A stretch of DNA of 64,000 nt from CAVQMC01 sp963713505 (GCA_963713505.1 CAVQMC010000027.1:175405-239404); one strand, 5' to 3'. Positions 50,021 through 59,841 are shown, numbered from the stretch's first letter. Made by a program: numbers and translations. The notes: generated by a model from the letters alone, not told the origin.

Positions 50021-50048
50021 TATTTATCACAATTATATTTAAGGTTTA

Positions 50049-50073
50049 GGGAGAGTAATACTCTCCCTTTTTT
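50049..50073 (+). terminator. Intrinsic terminator closing the T9SS cargo cluster
   Basis: GGGAGAGT (50049-50056) pairs perfectly with ACTCTCCC (50060-50067) over a 3-base loop and is followed by six T residues, 28 bp after the stop codon. Confidence 0.92.
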
Positions 50074-50189
50074 ATTTGCTTTCTTAATTTTTCAACTTTC
50101 ATTCAACTTCTTTATTATTTGCATTTTTAAAATGCATACTTAATAATGTTTTTATAAATTTGGTTTAATCTTTATATTATTTTGTCAAT

Positions 50190-50804
50190 ATGGATTATTC
50201 AAACTTTACATTAAGGGAATTGTACGATAAATATTCCCGATTAGATAACGATAAATTTCCGGATGAAGCTAAGCTGTTATTTGAAGAAATTAAGCAAAGA
50301 GAAAAAGCGGAAAGACCCGCATTTACCGGGAAATTATCACCGCGCATAATAAGATTTGTCGCTTTTTCGATTGATGCGGCGGCAGTTGCACTCATATTTA
50401 TCTTATTATTTGTTCTTTTATATAGAAATGTATTTACACTGGACTATTATAAAATATTTAATGCGGATAAAAACTATATTATTGTTATTTATTTTATTTC
50501 ATCTTTGGTAATTGCCGTAATTTATTTTTTATTGAACGGATATTGGCTTTACAAAAACGGCCAGACTATTGGCAAAAAGTTAATGGGAATTAAAATCGTG
50601 GATGAAAATGGTAAAACACCTCCTCTCAGCAGAACTTTCGGTTACAGATTTCTCATACCTCTTTTTGTATCATCTCTTCCTTTAATTGGATGGATTTTAT
50701 TTATAATTGAAGTATCGTTTATTTTCGGAAAAAACCGCAAATGTCTGCATGATTATATTGCAGATACTAAAGTAATATTTGCCGGACTTGAAGTATTTTT
50801 CTAA
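50190..50804 (+). CDS. RDD-family membrane protein
   Basis: The 204-residue protein has a soluble helical N-terminus of about 55 residues and an RDD domain: RIIRFVAFSIDAAAVALIFI with the family Arg/Asp, YWLYKNGQTIGKKLMGIKIV, and SRTFGYRFLIPLFVSSLPLI. It has about four membrane segments. RDD proteins have been linked to ion exchange in a few cases. Here the function is unknown. Confidence 0.85.
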   Translation: MDYSNFTLRELYDKYSRLDNDKFPDEAKLLFEEIKQREKAERPAFTGKLSPRIIRFVAFSIDAAAVALIFILLFVLLYRNVFTLDYYKIFNADKNYIIVIYFISSLVIAVIYFLLNGYWLYKNGQTIGKKLMGIKIVDENGKTPPLSRTFGYRFLIPLFVSSLPLIGWILFIIEVSFIFGKNRKCLHDYIADTKVIFAGLEVFF

Positions 50805-50835
50805 AAAATCTTTTTAAATTATTTATAATAATTTA

Positions 50836-50882
50836 TTTCTTTGGTTACTCTGTGTATTCTCTGCTGACTCTGCGGTAAAAAT
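50836..50882. repeat. Dispersed intergenic repeat (CTCTGCGGT type)
   Basis: The segment contains TTTCTTTGGTTACTCTGTG and CTGACTCTGCGGTAAAAATT. It is similar to the complement of 2640-2722 and to 62062-62098. Confidence 0.45.
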
Positions 50883-50901
50883 TATTTTTTAGAGTTGAAA
50901 A

Positions 50902-51258
50902 ATGAAAAAGAATATTTTATTAAAGAGAGTTTATGAAGAACCTAACAAACAGGATGGAGCAAGAATATTAGTCGATAGATTTTGGCCGAGAGGAATTAAA
51001 AAAGAATCTATACAAATAGATGAATGGATGAGAGAAATCTCTCCCTCAAAAGAACTTTGCAAATGGTACAGCCATGATCTAAACAAATGGGAAGAATTTA
51101 AGAAAAGCTACTTTAAAGAACTGAATAATAAAAAAGATCTTTGTGTGGAAATATTAAAAAAAGGGAGGGGTAACTTAACCTTAATTTTTTCATCAAAAGA
51201 TGAACTTCACTCCAATGCTGCTGCTTTAAAAGAATACCTCGAGAAAAATTTCAAATAA
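50902..51258 (+). CDS. DUF488-family protein
   Basis: The 118-residue protein shows the DUF488 signature KRVYEEPNKQDGARILVDRF with WPRGIKK, then WMREISPSKELCKWYSHD and NLTLIFSSKDELHSNAAAL. Function is unknown; it is a small cytoplasmic protein often next to redox or metal genes. Here it precedes the manganese regulator gene. Confidence 0.92.
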   Translation: MKKNILLKRVYEEPNKQDGARILVDRFWPRGIKKESIQIDEWMREISPSKELCKWYSHDLNKWEEFKKSYFKELNNKKDLCVEILKKGRGNLTLIFSSKDELHSNAAALKEYLEKNFK

Positions 51259-51303
51259 AAATCCCTAATTTGTTTAAATTAAGTGATTTTCACTGCTTGA
51301 CTT

Positions 51304-51327
51304 TAAATTTAAGCATACTTAAATTTA
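51304..51327. promoter_or_regulatory. 24-bp palindrome upstream of mntR (candidate operator)
   Basis: TAAATTTAAG and CTTAAATTTA are perfect inverted arms around CATA, 23 bp before the regulator start. DtxR/MntR-family dimers bind AT-rich palindromes of this form near their own promoters, so metal-dependent autoregulation together with the downstream transporter is likely. Confidence 0.65.
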
Positions 51328-51350
51328 TTTTCATAATATACTTAATACTT

Positions 51351-52017
51351 ATGAAGAATATATCAAAAGAAGATTATTTAAGTGCTATTTACAAATACCG
51401 CGACTCAAACGGCCAAATAAAAGCAAATGAAATTGCTGAAAAATTACAGGTTTCCAATGCTGCCGTTACTGATATGTTGAGAAAATTAGCCAAAGAAGGA
51501 GAGATTGATTACCGCCGTTACAAAGGAATTAAACTTACCGAATCCGGAAAAGAATATGCAAGGAAAATGGTAAGGCGTCATAGAATTTGGGAAGTATTTC
51601 TGCATCAAATTGTTGGTCTGCCATGGGACAAAGTTCATGATGAAGCTCATAATCTGGAGCATTCTGCTTCTGATGAGTCTAATAAATAGAATGGAAGAAA
51701 TGCTGAATTTTCCTGAATTTGATCCGCATGGAGATCCTATTCCTAATAAAGAAGGTAAACTTCCGCAGCAGAAAAAATCTATTCCTTTATCAATGGTTAA
51801 AAAAAATCAATCATGTACTGTTGTAAGGGTGAATGATTTTGATAACGACTTCTTAAAATATATTTCAAAGATCGGAATTGAACTCAATAAAAAAATGTTT
51901 ATTAAAGATGTTTTAGATTTTGACCATTCTATGCTTGTAAAAATTAACAATAAAGAAACTAATATAAGCAGCACAATTGCCGCAAATATTTTTGTTGAAA
52001 TCAGGGGAGATAATTAA
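51351..52017 (+). CDS. mntR: DtxR/MntR-family metal-dependent regulator (one frameshift)
   Basis: About 221 residues from ATG at 51351, with an extra base near 51678. The winged helix is EDYLSAIYKYRDSNGQIKAN, NEIAEKLQVSNAAVTDMLRK and DYRRYKGIKLTESGKEYA. The dimerisation/metal domain has RRHRIWEVFLHQIVGLPWD, HDEAHNLEHSAS (metal ligands His/Glu) and FPEFDPHGDPIP. A C-terminal FeoA/SH3-like domain follows (LSMVKKNQSCTVVRVND). It represses in response to Mn2+ or Fe2+. The transporter gene starts 6 bp after its stop. Confidence 0.9.
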
Positions 52018-52023
52018 AAGTAT

Positions 52024-53913
52024 ATGGATAAATCCTTATCGGAAGTACATTCAACCGTTGATACCAGAAAACAAAAAAGTTTTTGGATAAGATTATTTCT
52101 TTTCACCGGACCTGCTTTTATGGTGTCGGTTGGTTATATGGATCCGGGAAACTGGGCTACTGATCTTGCCGGCGGTGCACAGTTCGGTTATAAATTAATT
52201 TGGGTTATTCTTCTTGCAAATCTTATGGCTATTTTGTTCCAGACGTTATCTGCAAGATTAGGAATTGTAAGCGGAAGAGATTTAGCACAGGCATGCCGCG
52301 ATCATTATCCTAAACAGATTAACTTTATTTTATGGATTTTAACCGAAGTTGCAATTGCAGCCACCGATTTAGCAGAAATTATCGGTTCTGCCGTTGGTTT
52401 ATATCTTCTTTTTGGTATTCCGATTATTTGGGGTGTTGTAGTTACAACTTTTGATGTTCTGCTGCTTATGGTCTTAATGTCTTTCGGAATTCGAAAGATG
52501 GAAGCTTTCATTCTGGCTCTGGTTGCTACAATTGGTATTTGTTTTGCCTTTGAAATGTTTTTATCCAAACCCGATTTTGCTGCAATTTTGTCGGGTTTTG
52601 TTCCCACTCCCATGAATTCTGATGCACTTTATATTTCGCTTGGAATTATAGGTGCTACTGTTATGCCGCATAACCTTTACCTCCATTCTTCTCTTGTTCA
52701 GTCGCGTAATATCGAAAGAACATCCATTGGTATGAAGGAAGCAAACAAATTTAATTTAATTGATTCTGTTGTTGCATTAAATGCTGCTTTTTTTGTTAAT
52801 GCATCAATCTTGATACTTGCTGCTTCGGTTTTTTTTACAACCGGTCATTCCGATGTTGCCTCAATAATTGATGCACATGCTTTACTGGCACCTTTACTAG
52901 GTAACCAATTTGCTCCCATTGCATTTGGGGTTGCTCTGCTTGCAGCCGGTCAGTCGTCCACAATAACCGGAACTTTTGCCGGCCAAATTGTTATGGAAGG
53001 TTTTGTCGGAATAAAAGTCAGGCCGTGGTTAAGAAGGCTTATTACCAGATTAATTGCCGTTGTACCTACATTAATTGTAATTAAAATCTCAGGCGATAAT
53101 TCTGTTGATGGGCTGCTTGTATTTTCTCAAGTTATACTTTCGCTTCAGCTTCCATTTGCTATAATACCGCTTCTGCATTTTACTGCTAGTAAAATTAAAA
53201 TGAATGAATTTGCTTCAAAGAAAATATTGAGGATTGTTGCATGGCTTTCGGCGGGATTAATTATTGCTCTTAATCTTAAACTTGTTTATGATTTTACTTT
53301 TGAAAACATTTCCGGAAACGGAATTGTTGCGGATTTAATAAAATTTGTTTTTATTCCATTTAGTTTATTTATGATTCTTCTATTAACTTGGATTACCATT
53401 GAACCTTACTTAAAAAGGGAAAAATTGGAAAAAATACTTTCTCCTACTGTTTCTTTATTAAAGACAAAACAACATGAACGAAAAACAATGGGATATGAAA
53501 AAATTGCAATTGCCTTAGAAGGTAAGATGAATAGGGATCAGCAGATACTTGATGGAGCATATCCGGTTATAAATTCTACAAATGCTGTAATTTATTTTAT
53601 CCACGTTGTCGAAACTGCCGCCGGCAGGTTTATTGGCGATATGGTTGCCGACAAACGTGCTAATGAAATGGATCGGTATTTAAAGCAATTCTCGGAAAAA
53701 TTGGAAAAAGAAAATTTTACTACGAAAACAATAATCGGCGGTGGGGAGCCGGAAGATGAAATTGCCAGGATCTGTAAAAAAGAAAAAATTGAATTATTAA
53801 TTGTCGGTGGTCATGGACATAAATTTATTAAAGATATTATCTATGGCTCTACTGTTAACGAGGTAAGACACAGAGTAAGGATCCCGGTTCTTGCTATTCC
53901 TATAAATGTTTAA
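52024..53913 (+). CDS. mntH: Nramp divalent metal transporter fused to a universal stress domain
   Basis: The 629-residue protein is an Nramp transporter for about 470 residues: the motif VGYMDPGNWATDLAGGAQ (Nramp DPGN) and TVMPHNLYLHSSLVQ (MPH) hold the metal ligands, in about eleven membrane segments. Residues from about 485 (GYEKIAIALEGKMNRDQQIL) form a cytoplasmic UspA-like domain with the nucleotide-site signature LLIVGGHGHKFIKDIIYGS and VPVLAIP-like end. The fusion is known in Bacteroidota. The fused domain may sense nucleotide or energy status. mntR immediately upstream indicates metal-controlled expression. Confidence 0.93.
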   Translation: MDKSLSEVHSTVDTRKQKSFWIRLFLFTGPAFMVSVGYMDPGNWATDLAGGAQFGYKLIWVILLANLMAILFQTLSARLGIVSGRDLAQACRDHYPKQINFILWILTEVAIAATDLAEIIGSAVGLYLLFGIPIIWGVVVTTFDVLLLMVLMSFGIRKMEAFILALVATIGICFAFEMFLSKPDFAAILSGFVPTPMNSDALYISLGIIGATVMPHNLYLHSSLVQSRNIERTSIGMKEANKFNLIDSVVALNAAFFVNASILILAASVFFTTGHSDVASIIDAHALLAPLLGNQFAPIAFGVALLAAGQSSTITGTFAGQIVMEGFVGIKVRPWLRRLITRLIAVVPTLIVIKISGDNSVDGLLVFSQVILSLQLPFAIIPLLHFTASKIKMNEFASKKILRIVAWLSAGLIIALNLKLVYDFTFENISGNGIVADLIKFVFIPFSLFMILLLTWITIEPYLKREKLEKILSPTVSLLKTKQHERKTMGYEKIAIALEGKMNRDQQILDGAYPVINSTNAVIYFIHVVETAAGRFIGDMVADKRANEMDRYLKQFSEKLEKENFTTKTIIGGGEPEDEIARICKKEKIELLIVGGHGHKFIKDIIYGSTVNEVRHRVRIPVLAIPINV

Positions 53914-54034
53914 TAAAGTTTTCTGACTATTCTAATCTTTCCATTTAAGCTTAAATTATTGCCGTATTTAATTGGCAATTATTTCAAGCTTATTTATATT
54001 CCTATTAATCAATTCATAAAACATAAAGGGCAAA

Positions 54035-54809
54035 ATGAAATCAAAAAGAATACTTTCATGGAATGTTAACGGAATTAGAGCTGCTTATAAAAAAGGATTT
54101 GTTGATTGGCTTCTTAAAGAAGATCCCGATATGATTTGTATTCAGGAAACCAAAGCCAGGGAAGAACAGCTTTCCGATGACCTGTTAAAGATAAACGGAT
54201 ATAATGCATACTTTTGCTCGGGCGAAAGAAAAGGCTACAGCGGTGTTGCAATTTATTCTAAAGAAAAACCAAAAAGTATTTCGCGCGGTTTCGGAGTTGA
54301 AAAGTTTGATAACGAAGGAAGAATTCTTATTGCCGAATATCCGAAGTTTTATTTGTTTAGTATTTATTATCCTAATGGTAAAGCTTCCGCTGAAAGACTT
54401 CAATATAAAATGGGTTTTTACGATGCCTTCCTGGATTATGTAAATGATTTAAAAAGCAAAGGTAAAAAATTAATTATCTGCGGTGATGTGAATACTGCTC
54501 ATAAAGAAATTGATATCGCAAGACCGAAAGAAAATTCAAAAGATCTCCGGTTTTTTACCGGAAGAAAGAGAATGGATTGATAAATTTTTAAATCATGGTT
54601 ATCTGGATACTTTCCGTTTGTTTAATGATAAACCGGAACAATATACCTGGTGGGATATGGTTACAAGAGCAAGAGAAAGAAACGTAGGCTGGAGAATCGA
54701 TTATTTTTTTATAACTGAAAATTTAAAAAAGAATATTAAATCCGCTTTTATTATGCCGGAAGTTATGGGATCGGATCATTGTCCAATCGGAATAGAAATT
54801 GAAATTTAA
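54035..54809 (+). CDS. xth: Exodeoxyribonuclease III (one frameshift)
   Basis: About 257 residues, with an extra base near 54538-54542. Family blocks are RILSWNVNGIRAAYKKGF, MICIQETKAREEQL (metal Glu), YSGVAIYSKEKP, YYPNGKASAERLQYKMGFYD, LIICGDVNTAHKEIDIARPK (Asp-Asn pair) and, after the shift, YTWWDMVTRARERNVGWRID and GSDHCPIGIEIEI (terminal His). It cleaves abasic sites and degrades DNA 3' to 5' in base-excision repair. The next gene, photolyase, starts 3 bp after the stop, forming a repair pair. Confidence 0.95.
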
Positions 54810-54812
54810 TCA

Positions 54813-56177
54813 ATGGATGGACTAAATATTAATGAAAAAAGAATACGTCTTCTGCAGAAAGGTGATAGTACAAACGGACCTGTAATTTACTGGATGAGCC
54901 GCGATCAAAGAACTTTTGATAACTGGGCGCTATTATTTGCGCAGCAGCTTGCCTTAAAAAATCATAACTCTTTAGCCGTTGTTTTTAATCTTGTTGATAA
55001 TTTCCTGGAAGCCGGCTACAGACATTTTTCTTTTATGCTGAAAGGATTACAAGAAACTGCTGAACAGCTTGCCGATTATAATATCCCTTTCTTTTTATTA
55101 CAGGGTAAACCGGAAGTTGAAATTCCTAATTTTATTAAAGAACATAACTGCGCGGCATTAGTTGCAGACTTCGATCCTTTAAGAATAAAAAGAATCTGGA
55201 AAAGAGACACTGCAAAAAAAATAAATATTCCTTTTTATGAAGTAGATGCACACAACATTGTTCCTTGTTTATTTGTTTCCGGTAAAGAAGAATATGCCGC
55301 TTACACTATTCGTCCTAAAATTCATAAAAACCTTCCAGAATTTTTAGATGAGTTTCCTCATCTTCAAAAAATGAAAAAGAATGATTCGGTTGCAAATGAT
55401 AAAATTAATTGGAAAGAATTAATTAATAAGTTAAATAAAGAGGAACCGGCAGGCGAAATAAATCGGATAAAACCCGGCTGGTCTTTCGCGGTAAAAAGCT
55501 TAAAAGATTTTTTAGAAAATCGTTTGGAAAAATATGATGAAGAAAGAAACGATCCCAACAAAGATGCACAGTCAAATCTTTCTCCGTATTTGCATTTCGG
55601 ACAAATTTCCGCACAGAGAATTGCAATCGAAACAAAAAAAATAAGTAGTAATAAAGAATCTGAAAAATCTTTTTTAGAAGAACTGATTGTAAGAAGAGAA
55701 CTTTCGGATAACTTTTGCTATTTCAATAAAAATTATGATTCGTTTGATGGATTTCAAAACTGGGCAAAAAAAACTTTGAATGAACATAGAAAGGATAAAA
55801 GAGAATTTGTTTATTCACTAAAGCAATTTGAAAAAGCAGAAACTCACGAAGATCTTTGGAACGCAGCTCAAATGGAAATGGTTAATAAAGGAAAAATGCA
55901 CGGCTATATGAGAATGTACTGGGCAAAGAAAATTCTTGAATGGAGCAAATCACCCGAAGAAGCTTTAAAATTCTCAATTTATTTGAATGATAAATATGAA
56001 CTTGACGGTAGGGATCCTAACGGTTATGTTGGTTGTGTATGGTCAATCGGAGGAATTCACGATCGCGCCTGGACTGAGCGGGATATTTTTGGAAAAATTC
56101 GGTATATGAATCTTAACGGTGCAAAAAGAAAATTTGATGTAGATAATTATATTAAATCAAATTTAAATAAAGGTTAA
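54813..56177 (+). CDS. phr: Class II CPD DNA photolyase
   Basis: The intact 454-residue flavoprotein has the class II signature VIYWMSRDQRTFDNWALLFA, AVVFNLVDNFLEAGYRHFSF, SNLSPYLHFGQISAQRIAIE and the FAD/DNA region FLEELIVRRELSDNFCYFN, KMHGYMRMYWAKKILEWSKS and LDGRDPNGYVGCVWSIGGIH. It repairs cyclobutane pyrimidine dimers with light. It is co-transcribed with exonuclease III. A hairpin follows at 56197. Confidence 0.96.
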   Translation: MDGLNINEKRIRLLQKGDSTNGPVIYWMSRDQRTFDNWALLFAQQLALKNHNSLAVVFNLVDNFLEAGYRHFSFMLKGLQETAEQLADYNIPFFLLQGKPEVEIPNFIKEHNCAALVADFDPLRIKRIWKRDTAKKINIPFYEVDAHNIVPCLFVSGKEEYAAYTIRPKIHKNLPEFLDEFPHLQKMKKNDSVANDKINWKELINKLNKEEPAGEINRIKPGWSFAVKSLKDFLENRLEKYDEERNDPNKDAQSNLSPYLHFGQISAQRIAIETKKISSNKESEKSFLEELIVRRELSDNFCYFNKNYDSFDGFQNWAKKTLNEHRKDKREFVYSLKQFEKAETHEDLWNAAQMEMVNKGKMHGYMRMYWAKKILEWSKSPEEALKFSIYLNDKYELDGRDPNGYVGCVWSIGGIHDRAWTERDIFGKIRYMNLNGAKRKFDVDNYIKSNLNKG

Positions 56178-56196
56178 ATAATTTTATCATCCATGT

Positions 56197-56220
56197 AAAA
56201 GGTTAAAAATCCTACCTTTT
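56197..56220 (+). terminator. Possible weak terminator after photolyase
   Basis: AAAAGGT (56197-56203) pairs with ACCTTTT (56214-56220). The second arm ends in four T residues. The stem is AT-rich and only 7 bp. Confidence 0.4.
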
Positions 56221-56449
56221 CAACACCATTTTACTGTTATTAATTTAACTGTTGTTCTCAAATTAATACATCATTTGTTCAGAAATATTAAGATTTTGCC
56301 AGAAACTTACCATTTTGATATACGGCATGTTACTTGAGTAATTATAAATCAAAATAAACAATTTCTTGTTCTTTATTTCAACTTTTATTCATTCCCATTT
56401 GGAAGTTTTATGGCGGGATTTTAAGAGTAATAAATTATAAAAAGTATTT

Positions 56450-58432
56450 ATGGCGTCAGTAAAAATTAAAAATAAAAGTTTTAAGTTTTATAAACTAAGT
56501 TCAAAGCTTACCTTTGCTTCGTTTGTAATGCTTGGAATAATACTTTCGCTTTTATATGTTTTTATAACCGACCAATATGCCAGCCAAAGTTTAGACAAAT
56601 TAGATAAAAGAGCTCAATTCATTTCCGATTTTATAGTTGCAAAATTAGAAATGAATCTTAAAGCTAAAGACTCCAGGAAAGTTGATCAAATCCTTGATGC
56701 TGTAATTGTTGAAAACGGATTAAAATATGTTGTGCTTTCTAATAATTCCGGAACATTCTTTAAGGCTTTTAATTTACCTGAAGCAGAAAAGAATTTTTAT
56801 GTTCTCGCAGGAAAAGATAATGAACTTTCTGCCGATGGAAAAACTTTTAAAATAGTTAAACCGGTTGACTTCAAAGATAAAGATGAAGGAAACATTTATA
56901 TTGGTTTCCCTTCTTCGGATTATATTCACGAAGTTAATCATGCACGTTTGGTTATTGGTTTTGCATTTCTTGCTGTGCTTTTATTTGGAACGATTTTCTT
57001 TTATCTGCTTTTTCATTTCTTAACCGCGCCTGTAAGAAAAATTACAGACTCTGCAATAAAAGTATCTAACGGAAATTTAAAGCAGAGAGCAAAGTGCAGA
57101 GCAAAAAATGAGCTTGGTGTTTTAGCTAAATCTTTTAACGGAATAGTAGATGAACTTGAAAGATCTTATGCTCATCTGGATACAATGAACAAACAATTGA
57201 AAGTTTACTTCAAAGAAAAAATCGGCGAACTTAATCTGGAAATAAATCAAAGGAAAAAAATTGAGGATTCACTAAGGCAAAGTGAAGAACATTTTAGACT
57301 TTTGTTTGAAGCCGCACCTATCGGAATGATCCAGAGTTCTATTGACGGTAAAATAGAAAAAGTTAATAACGCTTTCTGCGATACTCTTGGCTACATGCCT
57401 CACGAAGCATTAGGTATGTTTGCACAGGAATTAACATTTATTAACGATAAAGTTCTTGATAAAAAATATCATCAGATTCTTATTGATGGAAAAGAGCCCT
57501 ATGTATATTATGAAAAAAGATTAGTTAGAAAAGACGGTGAAATGATCGACGCGATTTTTGAATCGGTTATTATTAGAGATAAAAACAATAAACCTCTGCA
57601 TATTATATCTCAGTTTATTGATATCAGCGAGAGAAAAAGAGTTGAAAAAGAATTAATAAAAGCAAAAGAGAAAGCCGAAGAATCAGATAGATTGAAGAGT
57701 GCATTCCTCGCGCAAATGTCGCATGAAATTAGAACACCTTTAAATGTTATTCTTACGGCAACTCCATTGCTGGCAGATGATATGAATGAAGATCCCGAAG
57801 GTACAAAATGTCTGCTCGATTCCGTAAGCAGTGCCGGAAAAAGACTACAGAGAACTATCGATTTAATATTAAATATGTCTTCAATACAAAGCGGAAATTA
57901 TAAAACTGAATTTGAAGTTGTCGATATAGTGGATGATCTTAGAAAACTATCGGAAGAATTTAGAAACTTATGTATAGAAAAGAATTTAAGTTTATCATTT
58001 ACTAATCAAGTTAAAAATCCTCAGGTTTATGTCGATCGATATACTGTAAACCAGGTATTTCAAAATCTTATCGGCAATGCAGTTAAATATACATTAAGAG
58101 GAAAAGTCGAAATTGTTGTATCGGATGAACTAAATGATAAATTAAAAGTTGAAATCAAAGATACTGGAATTGGAATTTCCGATGAATATATGAAAAATTT
58201 ATTTAAACCTTTCTCTCAAGAAGATGTAGGACAAAAAAGAGAATTTGAAGGAAATGGTTTGGGATTAGCTTTAGTGAAAAAATATGTAGAAATAAACAAA
58301 GCCGAGATCTTAGTTAAAAGTGAAAAGAATGTCGGATCAACATTTACGGTTGTATTTGGAAAATTTTTTGAATCCAGATCTGCAGAAAAAATGCCCGTCG
58401 ATCAAGTATTAAAAAAAGCCGGGATAAGATAA
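56450..58432 (+). CDS. Membrane PAS sensor histidine kinase
   Basis: The 660-residue protein has a membrane segment at ~20-40 (FASFVMLGIILSLLYVFI), a periplasmic sensor of about 125 residues, a second segment (VIGFAFLAVLLFGTIFFYLL), a HAMP domain (LTAPVRKITDSAIKVSNG), a coiled coil and a PAS domain (FRLLFEAAPIGMIQSSIDGK, FCDTLGYMPHEALGMF). HisKA (FLAQMSHEIRTPLNVILTAT) carries the phospho-His. HATPase_c has NLIGNAVKYTLRGK, DTGIGISDEY and GNGLGLALVKKYVE. No receiver or regulator gene is adjacent, so it is an orphan kinase. The ligand is unknown. Confidence 0.95.
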   Translation: MASVKIKNKSFKFYKLSSKLTFASFVMLGIILSLLYVFITDQYASQSLDKLDKRAQFISDFIVAKLEMNLKAKDSRKVDQILDAVIVENGLKYVVLSNNSGTFFKAFNLPEAEKNFYVLAGKDNELSADGKTFKIVKPVDFKDKDEGNIYIGFPSSDYIHEVNHARLVIGFAFLAVLLFGTIFFYLLFHFLTAPVRKITDSAIKVSNGNLKQRAKCRAKNELGVLAKSFNGIVDELERSYAHLDTMNKQLKVYFKEKIGELNLEINQRKKIEDSLRQSEEHFRLLFEAAPIGMIQSSIDGKIEKVNNAFCDTLGYMPHEALGMFAQELTFINDKVLDKKYHQILIDGKEPYVYYEKRLVRKDGEMIDAIFESVIIRDKNNKPLHIISQFIDISERKRVEKELIKAKEKAEESDRLKSAFLAQMSHEIRTPLNVILTATPLLADDMNEDPEGTKCLLDSVSSAGKRLQRTIDLILNMSSIQSGNYKTEFEVVDIVDDLRKLSEEFRNLCIEKNLSLSFTNQVKNPQVYVDRYTVNQVFQNLIGNAVKYTLRGKVEIVVSDELNDKLKVEIKDTGIGISDEYMKNLFKPFSQEDVGQKREFEGNGLGLALVKKYVEINKAEILVKSEKNVGSTFTVVFGKFFESRSAEKMPVDQVLKKAGIR

Positions 58433-58473
58433 AGACCCCTCCTAAATATAAATTAGCAGTAGTAAAAAACACA

Positions 58474-59372
58474 AAAGTTCAATCCCTATTGGATTGTGAT
58501 TCTTTAAATTATATTCCTTTTTACAAATGCTAATTCCCTAAAGTGAATTATTAAACCAAAATATTCCTAAATAAAAATGAAAAACCAATTTTCACATAAT
58601 CATAGATGCATATCAAACATTTCAGATTTGGGAAAAGCTATCAAAATTAGCTGCATATATTTCAAAACTTTACATGTACAAAAAAATTTCAGTATTTAAT
58701 TTAAGATTCCATAAAATTTCAGCAATCCCATCGGGATTGAACATTTGTAACACAAGTTGAATAATCTAAAAACCTATCAACATCAAGCAATCCCATCGGG
58801 ATTGAATGTTTGTAAGGCACCTTAACCGGCTAACACTATCTCCAACTCCATAGGAGTTGAACATTTGTAACAAGCCGGCCAGATCATATAACACCCAGCA
58901 ATCCCATCGGGATTGAACATTTGTAACACGAATTGAGTCAATCCATGATAATCTCGCAACTCCATAGGAGTTGAACATTTGTAACAAGCTGAGCCAAATC
59001 TAAAAACTATCAACACCCAGCAATCCCATCGGGATTGAACATCTGTATCTTAAATTGAATCCTTTAACATCGAGCAATCCCATAGGGATTAAACATTTGT
59101 AAGGCACCTTAACCGGCCAACACTATCTCCAACTCCGTAGGAGTTGAACATTTGTAACACAAACGCTAAACTCTTCATATAACACCCAGCAATCCCATCG
59201 GGATTGAACATTTGTAAGGCACCTTAACCGGCCAACACTATCTCCAACTCCGTAGGAGTTGAACATTTGTAACAAGCCGGCCAGATCATATAACACCCAA
59301 CAATCCCATCGGGATTGAATATTTGTAAGGCACCTTAACCGGCCAACACTATCTCCAACTCCATAGGAGTTG
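58474..59372. repeat. REP/BIME-like palindrome array, block 1
   Basis: After a degenerate left segment (palindrome at 58480-58496), twelve hairpin units begin at 58723, 58788, 58843, 58899, 58957, 59021, 59075, 59130, 59190, 59245, 59301 and 59356, spaced 54-65 bp. Type A has CAATCCC/GGGATTG arms around ATC; type B has CAACTCC/GGAGTTG arms around ATA or GTA. Both are normally followed by AACATTTGTAA. From 59075 the two types alternate strictly. Linkers recur: one with AAGCCGGCCAGATCATATAA, another with GGCACCTTAACCGGCCAACA. Recurring linkers and two stem types with matching substitutions point to a mosaic REP array rather than CRISPR. The last unit ends 10 bp from the transposase gene. Confidence 0.85.
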
Positions 59373-59382
59373 AACCAAAACA

Positions 59383-59841
59383 CTATACTTCTTTAAAGAT
59401 ATATCTTGAATCAAACTCAACTTCAAACATCTCCAACAACTCAACATACTCCTCCATAAAACTTTTACGTTGATGATGCTTCTCTTGACTTTGGATGTAT
59501 TTCACAACTTTATCCAATTGCGAACGTGAGTAGGAGAAAGCACCAAACCCAGCTTGCCAGGCGAATTTACCCTTTAACCATTTCTGTTCATTTATATAAT
59601 TTGTTGCGCACCTTTTGACTTCCTTCATAAGATTTGATAAAGATTCCGAAGGATTCATGCCAATAAGCATATGAATATGATTAGAAACGCCATTTATGAC
59701 AATTAGTTTATGATTTTTGTTTTGAATAATTCCGGTTATGTATTTATAAAGTTGATTTTTCCTGTCACCGGGAATAAGGCATTTACGGCCCTTTACAACA
59801 ATTATAACATGAATATAGATTTGCGTATAAGTATTTGGCAT
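59383..59841 (-). mobile_element. IS200-like (Y1) transposase, RAYT type
   Basis: From ATG at 59841 (GGGGG ribosome-binding site 8 bases upstream; an earlier ATG at 59853 overlaps that site) the 152-residue protein shows MPNTYTQIYIHVIIVVKGRK, the HUH motif in GVSNHIHMLIGMNPS, FAWQAGFGAFSYSRSQLDKV and the catalytic Tyr region VVKYIQSQEKHH. This is the single-domain HUH/Y1 transposase family of IS200/IS605, here in the form associated with REP palindromes. The palindrome arrays on both sides are its probable substrates. The frame is intact, so it may be active. A related palindrome (59906-59922) sits 65 bp upstream of the start. Confidence 0.9.

Noticed and set aside
2733..54809. Programmed +1 frameshifting as the general explanation of broken genes
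   Set aside because: There is no common slippery site or stop context. In recJ and dnaG the conserved downstream frame begins many codons before the next stop. Homopolymer over-calling explains the pattern more simply, though the one-sided bias is reported as a finding.
58766..59383. Minus-strand reading frames of 64-86 codons across palindrome block 1
   Set aside because: They translate the repeats themselves (MFNSYGV and CVTNVQ-like repeats), with no ribosome-binding site or independent similarity.
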